Below are positions 35,726 to 48,850 of a stretch of DNA of 64,000 bases, in pieces. Below the pieces are notes generated by a model, which saw only the letters and a program-made list of their open reading frames with translations, made no database searches and was not told where the DNA came from. Position numbers and translations under genes: made by a program. Origin of the DNA: Lutjanus erythropterus (lineage: Eukaryota > Chordata > Actinopteri > Lutjaniformes > Lutjanidae); the NCBI GenBank assembly GCA_020091685.1, contig CM034606.1, positions 13,873,695 through 13,937,694 of the forward strand. Reading direction: 5' to 3'. Position 1 is the stretch's first letter; each line of letters opens with the position of its first letter.

Positions 35726-38700
35726 AAGAAAAGGCAATCATAATACAAGGCCAACTGGAGCATACTTGAACAATATAGAACATAGTCTTATAGATACATT
35801 ACTTCTTCTAACAATGCCCAAACCTTCAGGTTGAGCAAGCATGGGGCTTCAACAGTCTGATTTAGTCAAATCCAGTCGCTCCAACTCAGCAAAAAACAAA
35901 AGAAAATCAATCAAACAAACAAAAAGACAGTGGAAACACGCTGAGAGAATTTTACTCTTTTTTTTTTTTAACTTTTACTGTTACTTTTACTGTGAAGAAT
36001 ATATAGGAAATGATTTATTTATCCACCGTTTCATGTACGCCCAATTAAAGACAAGTGCAGGGCTGACTCACCAAGTCAAGCTAAGCAGCACATGTATATT
36101 AAAAAAAGGGAGCAAAAGAGTCACAGAAGTTTCTGATGGAAGTGATAAGCCTTCATTGCCTCTGCTAAAAAGGGGGTGAAAATTTAGCGTTTCCAACTGA
36201 GTGTCATGCTTCCATCACCGCCGATCAGAACTGGAGCCGATAAATACCCGTGTCTGCTGCAGAGTCATTTGACTGGGGAATGAATGCCGATTTTACCCTT
36301 TCCCTCTGAAGACAAAAGCCAGATGTTTATGTATGTGTTGGTGGTTTTTTTTGTCCAGTGTAAAAGGGGCTGTACTTTCTTGTTAGCAGTCTGTTCTCAG
36401 CCAGTATGGACAGAAGGAATTATTAAAGCATATCAAAAACTGTATCATTGTGCATATAATTCATAATTCAAGGGAACATAGTTGACTCATTCACTCTGTT
36501 CTCACAATTACAAACCATGACACATGAATATGTGGTGCAGTCTTCGCTCCAGCAGAGCAGGGTTATCTAAAAATGGATTGTGTGACACAGTTAAAATGAT
36601 AGCTTCCTCCATCTGACCCTCAAGGCCTCACAGTGTCCTCAAAGGCCAGCACTACCAAGGTGGTTTTAAATAAGTCAGTATCACACATGGGCACGCCAAC
36701 ATTAACCAAAGTGCTGGGAAAATGTCTATAAATGCATCTGCAAGTGATGAACTGATCAGTTCCTTTAAAATGAACTTTTTCTCTCAAATTTAGCTCTTGT
36801 GAATGCTGGTCCAAGAGCTTTTTCTGCATTCACTCCTCTCCCCGACATTTCTGTCAGTTCATATCGTATTGATATGAATAGCTTTCCCCTAAAGGCCTGG
36901 AGGCCTGTGGTTTGACACAAATAGCTCATGTAGATAAAAATCACACAGTAAGACATGGAACAAGCACAAAAGAATTTACCTCCAGTGCTTGGGGGTCTGT
37001 GCAAACGGTCTTAGCTCAGCTCTGTGGAAGAAAAGAAAACAGATCTGTACTCAGGTTGTGGTTTATGCCAAGGAGCTTACTTGCTTACTGTAAGTCAGAG
37101 CAGCTGAGTTTGCATAGCTTCCACCTCCTGAGGCTTGGGAACTGTTGATTCTTCAATATTTCTGTGTGAGCGTGCACGTATGGATGCTTGCGCTCGCTTT
37201 CATGTGAGCTCACAACCGTGCACGTAAAGTAAATGTGTGTGCGCCCTAGAGATGTGAAAGCGAGGGAGCTTGCTTCATACACTCCCTGCCCTCCCTCATA
37301 TTTGACATTCTTTGGCCTTGTATGGGAGATCAGCATCAGCTGGTGCTCCAGCAGAGAATAATAACCACAGCTTGCTAAATCTTCTGCACGCCACCGCCCT
37401 CTCCACAGCGGGTAAAAGAAGCCGCTCATGTCATTCCACAACACTCATTTCATGTTCAGTCCCACAGCTGGAAAAGTGACATCTGCACCAGGGACCGCAT
37501 TAAACCTTTTGAAAAGTTCTACAGGTAACGTCTGACACTAAAGAAATGATAAAACTGCAGAACAAATTACAAGTTCTGGCTCTCTCCTGACTTCCTGTCT
37601 TTCTCATCTTCTGTCGTTCTACAGTTTGTGCCCTGATGAGTCAGTGTTTCATGCCTTGATTGTGGGCTGTGTTCCCAGAGGGAGGAAATGCCAATGTGTG
37701 CATTCATACCCATAGCTGCACAGCCACATTACCCCTATCTCTCCATGTGAAACACACAGGCACTTTTAAGAGCTTTCGGTATCACCGCCTCATCAAGGAC
37801 TCGCTCGCTCGGGTGAAACATCAACATGAATTCAAGCAAAGGAAATGCAAAGTGTACCTTTGTGATAACAAGTGTAATTTTTGTCTGTAATTGCTACTTT
37901 GTGCCTCAGGGCGCCAGATCCAAGTTCATTTTAGGTTTCAGTTCCCTCTGGTTCGTTCCAAGAAATGTTTACAGTCACTTTGGGTGAAGGTCAGATACGA
38001 TATTACAGCAAGGAAAAAAATTTCTTCTCTCAGACATTCACTTTTAAGGTGTTACAGCTTTCAGACACATGGAAGAAAGATACAGAGTGACTGATATCTG
38101 CTTATTAAGGCTGATAATGATATTTCTGAAAATGAAACAGCCAATACCTGTAGAGAATCTTTAAATATGTCCATTTGTATTTAAAACAATGGAATTTCCA
38201 GTATGTATAGAGTAAAAGCTACCTGTTAAAATCTTTAAATCCTTTTCTTTCCATAAGTGCCTGCATGTATAGTGCCTTTAATGTGACTTGATGCTAATGT
38301 GACATTTGATAGGATACAGACAATGCATTATTATATCGGTTGCAGGCAAATTTAAACATACTGAACAGTTTGCCATTTCAGTTTTGGAATGGAAATGTCA
38401 GTAGTTAACAGGTTGTCAGTGGGATAAATCATTGCAACTATTAAAAGGCAGGTCAGTTAAGGATGCATGTTGTGCTGCTAAAGGTATTTGGATACAAGTT
38501 TGTGACCCAATTAAAAAGTACAGGGACACCTATCAAAACAATGTTTTTGTATGATATATACATGTAACATGTTGATATAGTTTACATTTCTCTCTTTGAT
38601 GCAGAATCTCAGATTTTGGTGCAGAGTCCAATATCAAGCAGTATTGAAACTTCTCCAGTAAAACGATAAATGCACTTGATTATTTTTGCACCAAGATCTA

Positions 38701-39170
38701 GAAAAAAAAAGACTATTTGTATGGTTTTGGATGCAGCCACTCACCACAAGTGTGCTTTGATTTAATGCGACATGTGATTGGCCCACTACCGCAGCAGATA
38801 CAACCCATACAATCTGTGGTGCTGAAGTCGAGGGTGGTGTATTTGACGGAGTTGGCAGTTCAGCGCGCTGAGATGCTGCCAAAATGTTCAAAAGTATGGT
38901 TATACCGCATGCCTGTGGTGTCTGATAAAAATAAATGCAGAAGGATTATTTCAGGAAAAACTGAACAAGTAACATGATACAGCACCTCATCAAACACGGA
39001 GAAAACTTCAGGGAGGACAGCTGCACCACGTAAAAAGGGTGTAGAATGAAGTAGTCCATTAGTGTCTGTATCACTTTAAGGTTATTGGTACTGATATCAT
39101 ATTTTTAAACAATGTCCAGCAATCACCAGCCCACTTACTCAGGTTTTCTGCTCCACTGGCTTTTGCCAGA
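35726..39170. other. Intergenic, no gene recognised
   Basis: Mixed complex and AT-rich sequence without defendable exons. 38590-38960 has the look of an unnamed repeat. Confidence 0.4.
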
Positions 39171-39405
39171 CAAAGGGCCTCATGCATGAATGTTTTCTTA
39201 CCTTTCTCTTATGTTTGTTCTACAAAAAGCAGTAAGAGGAAAATAGATTCATGAAACATGCACTGACAGCCAGTGTGCCTTGATGCACATATGAGTACAG
39301 TGGTTTTATCTGGGGCTGAGCAGTCGTACAAAAACTGAACACACTGCGATGTTCAATGGTGTTAAACCTTTGAGGGCACACAGCATATCTGTGGTGTCTG
39401 CAGCT

Positions 39406-39603
39406 GTCCCTGCACGCGTCCACTTGGGAGTAATCCAGCTGTAATACCAGTGGAACAGTGGACTGGGACATGTCAGATGTATCACCAGTTTCTCTCTGGA
39501 AGGCCAGGACACTGATAGCAGTGAGTACTTGCAGATGAGATGGATTAGATTGTTTTGTCTCTGATCTCAGTTGAGGCTCCAGAATGTTACAAATCCCAAT
39601 CAT
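39406..39603 (-). pseudogene. PIF/Harbinger transposase relic (HARBI1-like fragment)
   Basis: The minus-strand frame from 39603 includes the run LQVLTAISVLAFQRETGDTS, followed by MSQSTVPLV. This fits the N-terminal helix-turn-helix-like region of fish Harbinger transposases (pattern QVLxALxFLAxGxFQRxxGDxxGxSQSTxSR), with a small deletion after LA. The DDE catalytic part is missing. The frame degenerates by about 39400. GGGCCTCATGCATGA at about 39175 may be an element end. Clearly non-functional. Confidence 0.55.
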
Positions 39604-40014
39604 ATTTAACTGTAAATATTTAAAATTGTTAAATGAATAAATAGGGTTTTTTTTTAAATCTTAGTTTAAATAAATTGTGGCATTTTTCATCTGCTTTGTT
39701 TTATCCAGTTGTGCATTTAACTTATAATATGGACATAAAACCTCACTATCATGGTTGTGCCTCTCAGAGAAAGAAATAAAAAAAAACACTATGGTGGAAT
39801 ACAATAAAGGAAAAGCTGGCTTTGATGTTTAAAACAGCGTGTAAAACCTCTTACGGCGTCTCCCTTTATCCTGGTTGGAGAAGGACAGAGAGGCCATACA
39901 TTTCTCACCCATGATTCCCTCGGGCCACCGTGGTGTCTAACTGCCACCTCACTCTCTGACAGGTTTTCCACTCATCTCATCGACAGCTCCCAGCTCCGGC
40001 TCAGGGATGAGTGA

Positions 40015-40016
<2 letters not shown>

Positions 40017-40069
<53 letters not shown>
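40017..40069 (+). repeat. (CA)26 microsatellite
   Basis: 53 nt of uninterrupted CA followed by CGCACATATATA. Confidence 0.98.
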
Positions 40070-40074
<5 letters not shown>

Positions 40075-40226
40075 TATATACACCACAGAGTCATCGGCAG
40101 GGAAGAAATCAATGGCTTTTCCTGACAGAGGAGAGCACCGCACTGCATCTCTCCAGTAAGGCCTTTCATCTGATGCACATTATGTTTCATGTGTTTAAAT
40201 GAATCAGCCAGAATGAATGTATCTGT

Positions 40227-40320
40227 GATTCACCCTTAATCAGAGCTGCAATTAATTACCCCCTAATTAAATCCCTCACAATCTGTGTTTAATTTGATAT
40301 CAGATCTGAAATAATTATCG
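40227..40320. promoter_or_regulatory. Candidate homeodomain-site cluster
   Basis: Between two CA arrays: CCCTTAATCAGAG, GCAATTAATTACC, CCCTAATTAAATCC, GTTTAATTTGATATC and AATAATTATCG, five TAAT-type cores in under 100 nt of non-simple sequence. Inference from motif density. Confidence 0.35.
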
Positions 40321-40433
40321 TCCATGTTTCCCTCCACAGCTGAGGTGAAATAGAATATCTTAATGTAAAGCCCCCTGGTGCTCAGGCTGCTGCTAGACAA
40401 AGAGTGTCTAAGTGAATGCACATTCAGTCCCCT

Positions 40434-40435
<2 letters not shown>

Positions 40436-40505
<70 letters not shown>
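40436..40505 (+). repeat. (AC)35 microsatellite
   Basis: 70 nt of uninterrupted AC, the longest such array in the window. Confidence 0.98.
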
Positions 40506-40506
<1 letters not shown>

Positions 40507-41737
40507 ATATGCACCAGACATCATGAGCTTGTAATGGTTGAGTTATTCAGGTTCTGAATCACAATGCTTTAACCTTTTGGACAGAATCAGTGCCAGACTA
40601 CCTTGATGCCAGCTCGGTGAGTCATGCAGAGTGGAATTATACAGCACAGAAGCACGATGAACCATGGTGAAAAAAAAGGAGAAAAAAAAAGGAGAGCGAA
40701 ACAACATGAACCCAGTCACAAACTCAAGCCTCGGCTGTATGACATTTTGTCTGCATTGCTCCATATGAGCAGCTTCAAAGATGCCATTTGTTAAAGAACG
40801 ACACTTATGGCACCATAATTTGCTCTTATTTTTTTGTGCCCCAAATGGTGATGACTTTTTAGACACAACTGATCGCAAGCAGGATTTACATAAGAGGCAA
40901 TGAACCCAGTCACTAATCCAAAACCGCCGTTATAGCGTTGCCATTAGCTTTCAGGTTTGGTATGGTTCACAATGGATATAGACATTGGGGCGGTTGTGAC
41001 AGGTGTAATGTTGCTAGTATGATATTGATATGATTGACAACAGATCATTTTCACTGTGTATTTTGACCACATCAAGGGGAAAGAATAGGCGAGAGGCCTA
41101 ATCTCTAGATTAACATGTGCGCCAAAATGAACCATGCACACACACAAAGACCACAAAAGCATCTGGAAATTATCAGAACCAGATAATTCTGTTGTTAATA
41201 TAGGCTGCTGAGCTATTAATCTTATTGACAGTGATTTTATAGACTAGTTTTGCACTGAGCTGAACGCACATAACAGCTTGAACTGGCAGCAGATTCAATT
41301 TACCGCTGAAGTGAAAACAGTAAAGATCAGTGCCTAGCATCAGGGGCGGGCCACCACTGAAATCTAATTGGTCACTCCAAGTGCCAGTCCGTTATCCTCA
41401 ACTATGATTGGTTATCTGCCCAGTAAGAGGCAGGACCTTGGTTTCAACCAGAGTATTTTCAAAAAGTGTGGAGGTTGAATTTAGTTATATAGATGAGCCT
41501 GATGTACAATAGATTGTAATAAGGTTTATAGTATATTTGTATGGTGTCACTCTGTTGTGCTGTGAATAGTAGGACTTTAGCTTTGAAATATAATTTTTAA
41601 ACAGAGGAATAAGAAACTGTAAGATACTGTAATGGTAGTAATTAAAGTAGATATGGTGGTGGCTGCATAAGTCAGTCCCCCACCTGGGCCACCCCTGTCA
41701 AAAAACTGAAAACACTCCTGCATGATATCTACTTTTT
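40506..41737. other. Intergenic, nothing recognised
   Basis: No exon or named repeat seen. Confidence 0.4.
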
Positions 41738-41955
41738 GGTTAAAAGCACAATATGTAAATCCTGCTGATGTCTCTCCCATTAAAACGACAAGAAACAATG
41801 GCGTTTGATGACATCGCTAACTAGCGTGGGATCGAGGGAGTTCCTGCCTTCATTGGTAAACAGCCACCATTGCTGATGACTGTCTGACCGACATGACTCA
41901 GGCAGGAATCATGTTCACATGATCATGTAGTAAAGTTTTATTCACATTATGTTTA
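41738..41955 (+). repeat. Dispersed repeat, related to 46240-46395
   Basis: Shares CCACCATTGCTGAT, GTCTGAC(C)G, CATGACTC/CGTGACTC, TAAAGTTTT and CATTATGTTTAGT versus GATACATTTAGT, in order and in the same orientation. Confidence 0.55.
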
Positions 41956-42283
41956 GTCGTTTGTCAACCTCCTTCCTCTCTCTCTGACATATCCTGTTTT
42001 CCCAGAAGTTTGACTGTTTGAAACATTTAGGATAATCTAAATACACAACTAAACAAATATTTATCATAAATCTTGTTTTTTTAGGCACTTTAGTGTGGAA
42101 ATGTTACATGTTATAGCTTTAAATTTAGCTTAGCTACATTTGTGAGTTTTGTTTTCTCCCCTGCTGACACAAGTGCAGATGCAGTTACATAGCTAACATA
42201 CAGGAGAGCTACATTTCTGGGGATATAGTAACCAATGACTCAGAAACCACATTGATTTTTACACCTCTCCCCCAATCTTGTGA

Positions 42284-42304
42284 GTGTGTGTGTGTGTGTG
42301 TGTG
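42284..42304 (+). repeat. (TG)10 microsatellite
   Basis: Short TG array flanked by GTGAG interruptions. Confidence 0.95.
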
Positions 42305-42369
42305 AGTGTGTGGTATAAAGTGACAGTGCCAGGGACTTTGTGGAAAGCAGGCCATGAATCAACAGGACG

Positions 42370-42480
42370 GTGGTACGCATGAGAAGGACTGAGCCATTAC
42401 CGTCATTGGATTAGCCTCATCCCTGAATTAGCAGCTCAATCTGTGACTCATCCGACAAACAGGCCGGGTTCTTCTCTACT
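42370..42480. promoter_or_regulatory. Candidate conserved regulatory element
   Basis: Complex block with ATTGGATTAGCC (bicoid/OTX-type GGATTA), CTGAATTAGCAG and a TGTGACTCATCC AP-1-like word. Inference only. Confidence 0.25.
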
Positions 42481-43954
42481 GTACTCAGGATTGTTTCACT
42501 CACCAACGGCTTTTACAATCTCTTTAATAAAATTAATGATAGACCTGCTCGGGTGCGAGGAAGTTAACTGTGGAGTTTTTCTTACTCATTTTAAATAATC
42601 TTTGAATGATGCAGTGAATTAAAAAAAAGCTAAAGTTCTCATATATCTGCACGTACACTTGAGAGAGATGAGTTTGGTTATTGGAAGAGAGGCAGATTTA
42701 ATATCTGATTAAATAACCTTCCATGCTGTGCTGAATCAGGAACTCATTACGTGATTCACAGTCTATTCTGTACTATATTAGTTTTCTCTTGTATTTTACA
42801 GTACAACAGACTGGTTTGGCACAGAACAAGAGTCGTCTGTGTTGGCAATCAGAACGTCATTGTGCATTTACAGCAAACAATCCCCCAGTACATTTATAGC
42901 CTTGGGTGGAGACGTTTATTCTCTTATAAAACCGTCGCGCTGCTGACTTCTTTTAAATTAAAGATTAAACCACTTTATTGAAAGCCAATTACAACAGGAT
43001 AGGACAGGACAGAACTTTAACAAGCCTGAAGGAAATTCTTGTGCCAGGTTGCTCCGAAACTACAGTAACATAAGAAAAACAACAATAATGAAGCATCAAA
43101 TATGAGTGAAATATAAAATATAAATTCTATAAGGAGTAAATGCAAAGAAACCATGCCTAAGAATAACTGAGAAGTAAAATAAATTGAGGATAAAAGTAAG
43201 CAAAAAAAACTAGTAATGGCGGTTGGGCTGCATGACAATAACAGGAAGATATTCTGTTTTTAATAAAAACCAATATTGCCCGACCCTGAATAACTGTTAT
43301 GAAATGTAGCCGTGCTATATGTATGCAGAAGAAGTGACGTGTCTATGGGCTGGTGTATGAGTCACCCTGTAATAAAGACAACATCTGCTTATTTTGAAAT
43401 TGCCTGCTCATCTCCACACCCGTATCTGTGCTTTCTCAACACCGCCTCACTGATCCTCTTCTCTGCAATTTAATAGAATTCGACATGGATGAATTTAACC
43501 CACCAATCACCTTTAGATAACGTCTCAAGGATGCCCATGACTTTTTGTTAGTTCAGTATTTAACTATATGACAGTCTAAAATAGACACAACAACTTTCTT
43601 GGCGTAACAGTGGATTTTATCAGCCTGAAGAGATAAAAATATCCAGTATTTACTTTGGACCAGACTGAAGTATCTTGATAAATATTGAATGGATTGCCAT
43701 GTATTTCTTGTCAGACACACTGACTGCAACTTAAGTATTTTTTAACAATCTTAACATTTTGCACTGTCTTAGCATTTTCCCCCCCAATCCAGTATTTTTG
43801 CACAATCTTCCTCCATTTGTAGGCTTTAGTTGGGTTGAATTTCTTCAGGAAGTTCAGTCCTGAAAGAGGATTTTTTTCAGCCCAGGAAGACAGTTTGTTC
43901 TACAGCTTGGGGTCAAATTCCATTCCAGGGTTTTTATTCATTTTTACTTTTAAA
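42481..43954. other. Intergenic, nothing firmly recognised
   Basis: Includes GGACAGGACAG followed by GGAAATTCTTGTGCCAGG at about 43000-43050, reminiscent of a fish retroposon tail, but too short to assign. Confidence 0.35.
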
Positions 43955-44312
43955 TAGGTAATATGTAGGACCTGCTCATGCAAAAATGAGTACTGCAGTC
44001 CAAATAGCGTGTTGGTGACATAGACAGTCTATTAAATAGTATATCCTATTTTATATGTGACCGATGGTTGAAGCGAGTTGTCTCCCCCTGCTGGACAGGA
44101 GGAGGAGCAGGAGCGCAGGATGAGCACAGCATGGTTGTGCTGATGTAAAGTTCAGCCTGTTATCCTGAAAATAAAAGCCCACTGCTCTGAAAATACACAT
44201 TCTGGTGTTTGAGTTGAGTAACTGCCTGTCTTACTGTCTGCCAGACAGATAACACATTATGGCCATACTGTGATTTATTACAGTAAAAATATTACAGATT
44301 TCTCCTTTAACT
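43955..44312. repeat. Probable dispersed repeat
   Basis: Begins near AGGTAATATGTAGGACCTGC and ends ACAGATTTCTCCTTTAA, boundaries of a kind seen in moderately repeated fish elements. No second full copy in the window. Tentative. Confidence 0.3.
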
Positions 44313-45479
44313 GAACATTTTAATTGCAAGCGATCAGTGTGTGAATTTTAAAGTTCTGATTATAAAGAAAAGCTTTAAAACATCTCATGTAACAGGTTTT
44401 TTTTTAATCAAAAGAGTACTCACTGTCATTTAACTTTTAGACTGTACTGCACTGTTGGCTTCAATTTATGTATATTGCCTGAGTTTTGAATTTTACTTGA
44501 ATAGTTATAAATTTTCATTTCCTTTATATAATATTCTTTTCAATTCTTAACCACCATTGATTTCATGTTTGTTTCTAACACTCTGTGCTATTTATCCTAA
44601 AGGGATAGTTCATCCAAAAATGTTGGGGACGTAGAAAAGGTGTTTGTTTGCTGTCCTGAGAGTAGAGCCTGCTGACTTTTACCATATCATTACATCATTG
44701 TATTTCTGTCTTGTTAATGCATATCACCTGATTATTTACAGTTTAGCATGTAATGTTGATTATATACAAACTGCTATTATGTTATATTATTATGTTGTCT
44801 TTGATAATTGTGACTAATGTTAGTCACAACATGAATGGCTACTGATAGATGTAAAGAAGATACAAATAGGAAAGTATTACATAATGTAATGAAACATTAA
44901 ATCAGATATCACTCATTGAAATAAATCAATTTTAATTTAATGTAAGACATAAAATTGTGGTTATTAAATATAAAGCAACATGTGAAGCTCCCGTGTGACC
45001 GACATATCTGATTTGTTTTAGTTTTATTTTTGACTTTCAGTGAAGAAGCAGAAGGAGCTGAATTAGTGTTGTGATTAAAAAAATGCAGCATACTGATTAT
45101 TACTGTAATAACAATTACAGTACTGTGGTACTGTAATTTCTAATACTGATCAGATGTACTAAATGGATTTACATACTGGATTTACTTAGATGCAAGGCTA
45201 CAGTGGAATCCCTGAATGAAAATCTAAAGCTGAAAATGAGCATAATAGGTCCTTTTTAATAACTTTTAGACAATAACTTCCACTAATTTCCACTAAATCC
45301 CCCGATTTCCTGAGTTCTACCATGACTTTGTCTAGTGTGAATGAAATGTCTTTGCATATATTGAATATTTTATTCAATATATTTTCATCTGAGCCATCAT
45401 TGAATCAACATTTTAATTTGATCAATATTTTGTTTGTTTTTTTGACCAATTACTTGTGAAATGACATTCACATTAGCTT
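44313..45479. other. Intergenic, AT-rich, nothing recognised
   Basis: A GGGATAGTTCATCCAAAAAT word at about 44602 matches a familiar fish repeat terminus, but the rest of an element is not visible. Confidence 0.35.
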
Positions 45480-45600
45480 CAGCTTACTTTAATGAATATT
45501 ACCACATTAAGACGCCAAGCGAGAGCCACATTTGGATGGGATCAAGATTACAGGGGCAGGTGGGGAATTAAATATTCATTGTGCTCCTCAGTAATTTAAC
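45480..45600. promoter_or_regulatory. Candidate conserved regulatory element
   Basis: Complex block with ACTTTAATGAATATTACC, ATGGGATCAAGATTACAGG and GGGAATTAAATATTCATTG. The motifs are OTX-, TCF- and homeodomain-like. Inference only. Confidence 0.25.
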
Positions 45601-46239
45601 TGTATTGCTCCAGACGGCATTTTAACCGTTGGGAAAATACAGGATACAGTCTGTAATAGACATGGACATTCCAAAGGACAAGTCCAAAAAAGAGAGCCAA
45701 GAACCTTCCCATGGGGACGTCGGAGAGGCAACGAGACTGCATAAGGTTAAGCTGAGTCAAAAATATCTTTTCTTCTTGAAACATAACCAAAATCTTAACA
45801 CAGAGACATAAAACTTGTTGATATAATTCAGTGTGACTTACACTTTGCAAGGATATCGTCTCTGATGCTCATCACAGTTAAATCAGCTTAAAAATTATTA
45901 GAAAAGACATTTTGGAACTTGCCCTGAGAATCAGGTTTCTTATTTTTATTCAGTGTTGAAACACCCCAGTGACAGTTCGTATGTGCATACGTGCGCTTAA
46001 CTGCTAATTCAGCAGACTTTCACTGGTGCTAATTTGCCAAAATAAAAACAGCTATATGTTAATAACCGGGCTGTAGCTAACATCACGACCGCACATTTTA
46101 TGAGCTCTGCTTTCCAAACAGGCCTTAGTGTTAACATGTTTCCATGTATGAGGTCAGCAGACACTTAAGATGATGAACATACCTGCACAGTTTCTGCTGC
46201 CAGGCTCTCACAATCAAAACAAAAAAGACTGACTTTAAT

Positions 46240-46395
46240 GACATTCTGAAGTAGTGTTGGATCATGGGAGTTTGTTGTCTTCGATGTTAGCAACCACCAT
46301 TGCTGATTTAAGTCTGACGTGACTCTTGAATCTCGTTTGCAGAAGAGGGAACGTATTAAAGTTTTCTTTATGATACATTTAGTTGTGTTCAGCAG
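46240..46395 (+). repeat. Dispersed repeat, partner of 41738-41955
   Basis: See the partner copy. The two are diverged but collinear. Confidence 0.5.
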
Positions 46396-47719
46396 CTTTC
46401 TGATATTTCATCTGGGGCCCATTCAGACCTGACACAACAGAAAACCGTTTAATTGGAAACGATGGTGTGTTGAACACCCTGTTTTGTACACAAGAGCAGT
46501 GTATTGCACTCCCTTTTTAATATAGTGGGGTTTATATACACATCGCTGCTGATTGGTTAATACGTCTGACACACCCACCAAACAAGAGAAAACATATCTC
46601 AAAGAACGTTGCACTGTTTTTTTTGTTTTGGACAGTGGTGTAAGGTAGTTGCAACTGGTCCCTGTTGATATTATGAGGGGCACTTGTGCAGGCTAGTAAC
46701 TAGCATACACACAAACGCACAATTAGGTGTATATATACAGTATATTTTACCAAACCACGTGTTTGATTGATGAGTTAGTCGGCTTGTTAGTCTCGACAGA
46801 TTTGTCACCTAAAGTAGCTACCTTCCAGCAAACAGTGCATATCTCTATATGACAATAAAGTCTTTAAAATAAACGTATATATTAATTTATTTTCTTTTTA
46901 TGAGTTGACATAAATGTAACTGAATATGTTAATGCACAACTGATATTGTCTATTTCAGATCACAGGGCCCTGAATTGAATCGAATATCAGCTGTAATATC
47001 AGCAAGTATCGGATTGTTGTCCAAAGAATCAAAATAATATTGCATGGTTATGAAACTTCCTATTTCCCATCCCTAGTTAATGTCCCTGTCCTCCTGTCCT
47101 GGAAGCAAAGGCCTACAGTGCAATCAGCCTTGAGTATTGTCAGTTTTATGCATACAGATGATCTGCATCAAATCTTTGGACTAAAGAAGGTGTCTATTTT
47201 TAGTCTCCTGTCTATGTTCTGTATGAAACAATATAAAATGAAACATATTTTTTTCCTATAACTTGTAAAAACGCTGCAGGAAAGTTTACTTTTTGGTGAA
47301 GAAGGACCATGTCAACTTATTTTAAAGTTTTACTGCGTCGCTGCATGTTTTGTTCTCGTCAAATATTTCCCCCTGAGTGCTTATCTCTGGGGTCTTTTTG
47401 TGTTCCACTTCCCAAATGTCATCTGTCAGTCAGACTAAGTGTGTGCAGAGTGACATCTTGTTTCTTGTGCTTTCTGCTGAAAAGGTTTTGAACTTCTGTA
47501 GGTGTTGCTTTTTTCTTACTCTTTTTCTTTTCTGCGCCCATTGTGGGTCATGCCAAGTCTTTTTTTATTTATTCCAAATTGTTAAAGTGCTTCAGTTTGA
47601 TGGTTATTGCTGAGAATCATCGATGACTCATAAATTATATGCACCAAATTCCTTCTTGATATGCAGAGATTTCCGCTCTTATTGACAGGTTTCAGGGGAC
47701 AGCAGGTTATGGCGAGAGG
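46396..47719. other. Intergenic, nothing firmly recognised
   Basis: 46940-47080 contains ATCAGCTGTAATATCAGCAAGTATCGG-like wording (split over 46986-47012), suggestive of a decayed MITE, without readable ends. Confidence 0.3.
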
Positions 47720-47960
47720 TAATGATGTGGAAATCAGTGCTGGAGGAAGGGGTGAGGGCGGGTGGGGGCCGTGACAGCTGTCACGCAGTAACAAACGCCT
47801 CCCTCTGTGAACGGACACTCGGAGATGAGGGGTGGGGTGGTGGGGGACCTCCCTCACCACACAGCTGCCACCGACCTGTCACTCAGGGTGTTATCGTGCC
47901 CCCTCATCTGGACTGGATAATGGGCCTCTGGTCAGTGTGGGCATTAGCCAAACACCTCCA
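47720..47960. promoter_or_regulatory. GC-rich block with TGACAGCTGTCA palindrome
   Basis: Stands out as the most GC-rich stretch of the desert. TGACAGCTGTCA at 47772-47783 is a perfect 12-bp palindrome made of two inverted TGACAG (MEIS/TGIF-type) half sites overlapping a CAGCTG E-box. A further CTGTCA lies at about 47876. A plus-strand open frame (47722-48117) has no domain and is rejected as a gene. Confidence 0.35.
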
Positions 47961-48850
47961 CATACACTCCTGGATACCACCCTCAGCTCTTCAAAAGCTG
48001 TTTAAGTTAAATGGAGTGAAAATCCACCGAAGACTGAAGGAAGTAATTGGTCTTAAACTGACAAGTGAATCATTTTCAGCCCTCAATCACAACCACATGA
48101 TGGTGCGTCTGTCCTGACTGTAGAATCACAAGGTCATATGTTAGACGGACTAAATCGTCCAAACAAAACAAACTGGTACAGCAGCATTTGATTAAATGAG
48201 TGTCCTCACAACTATAGCCAAAGGTCCTTTATTAGCTGGTGAATAAAAACAAAACAAGTCCAACACTGCCATCCAGTGGTAGTGAAGAACAAACTGACAG
48301 TGTGTTTGTATAGTAACTTGATCCTAAGACATGCAGTGACAGATAGTCAGGTGCTTAGTTGTTGTTTTTTTCTTCTTTGTTGACAGCTGGTTACATGAGT
48401 GATTGGGATTAACACCTCATGTAGCCTCTCAACCCAAAAAACAAAAAACAGTATGTTTATTTCTTTCTCGTAATAAATATTTAATATGTCTTGGTATCCC
48501 AAAATAGTGAGAAACAAGTGGAAATTTTCTTTTGTCTTTCATTTTTAGAAACAAGTTATCAAAACTATCAGAGAGTTGTTGCTGAAACACCTGCCCAGAT
48601 CTCCTTATCTGTCTTTATCAGGAACAGGTCTCTCCTGACACCGAAAACAAGATACCCAAGATACAAAATACAATGATTTGTGCTATGCCAGTTTTTGTAT
48701 TTAGGTTGTGTTTTTTTTGCTCTTTTTTGTACAGACAGTGAAAATCCATTGGCCCATATTTGATAACCCACTAACTACCATGAGACAACAGCTGAAGTCA
48801 GCATTCTGGCTAACATTAGATAATGTTACACAATGCTAAAGTTAAAAATA

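Noticed and set aside
38570..38960. Frames on both strands near 38.7 kb that looked exon-like
   Set aside because: Overlap each other on opposite strands, carry no known motif, and the sequence has the texture of an unnamed repeat.
39949..40514. Open frames made of alternating Val-Cys or Thr-His
   Set aside because: They are translations of CA/TG microsatellites.
47722..48117. 131-codon plus-strand frame
   Set aside because: Starts in a glycine-rich GC-rich block, has no recognisable domain, no splice context and no polyadenylation signal in place.
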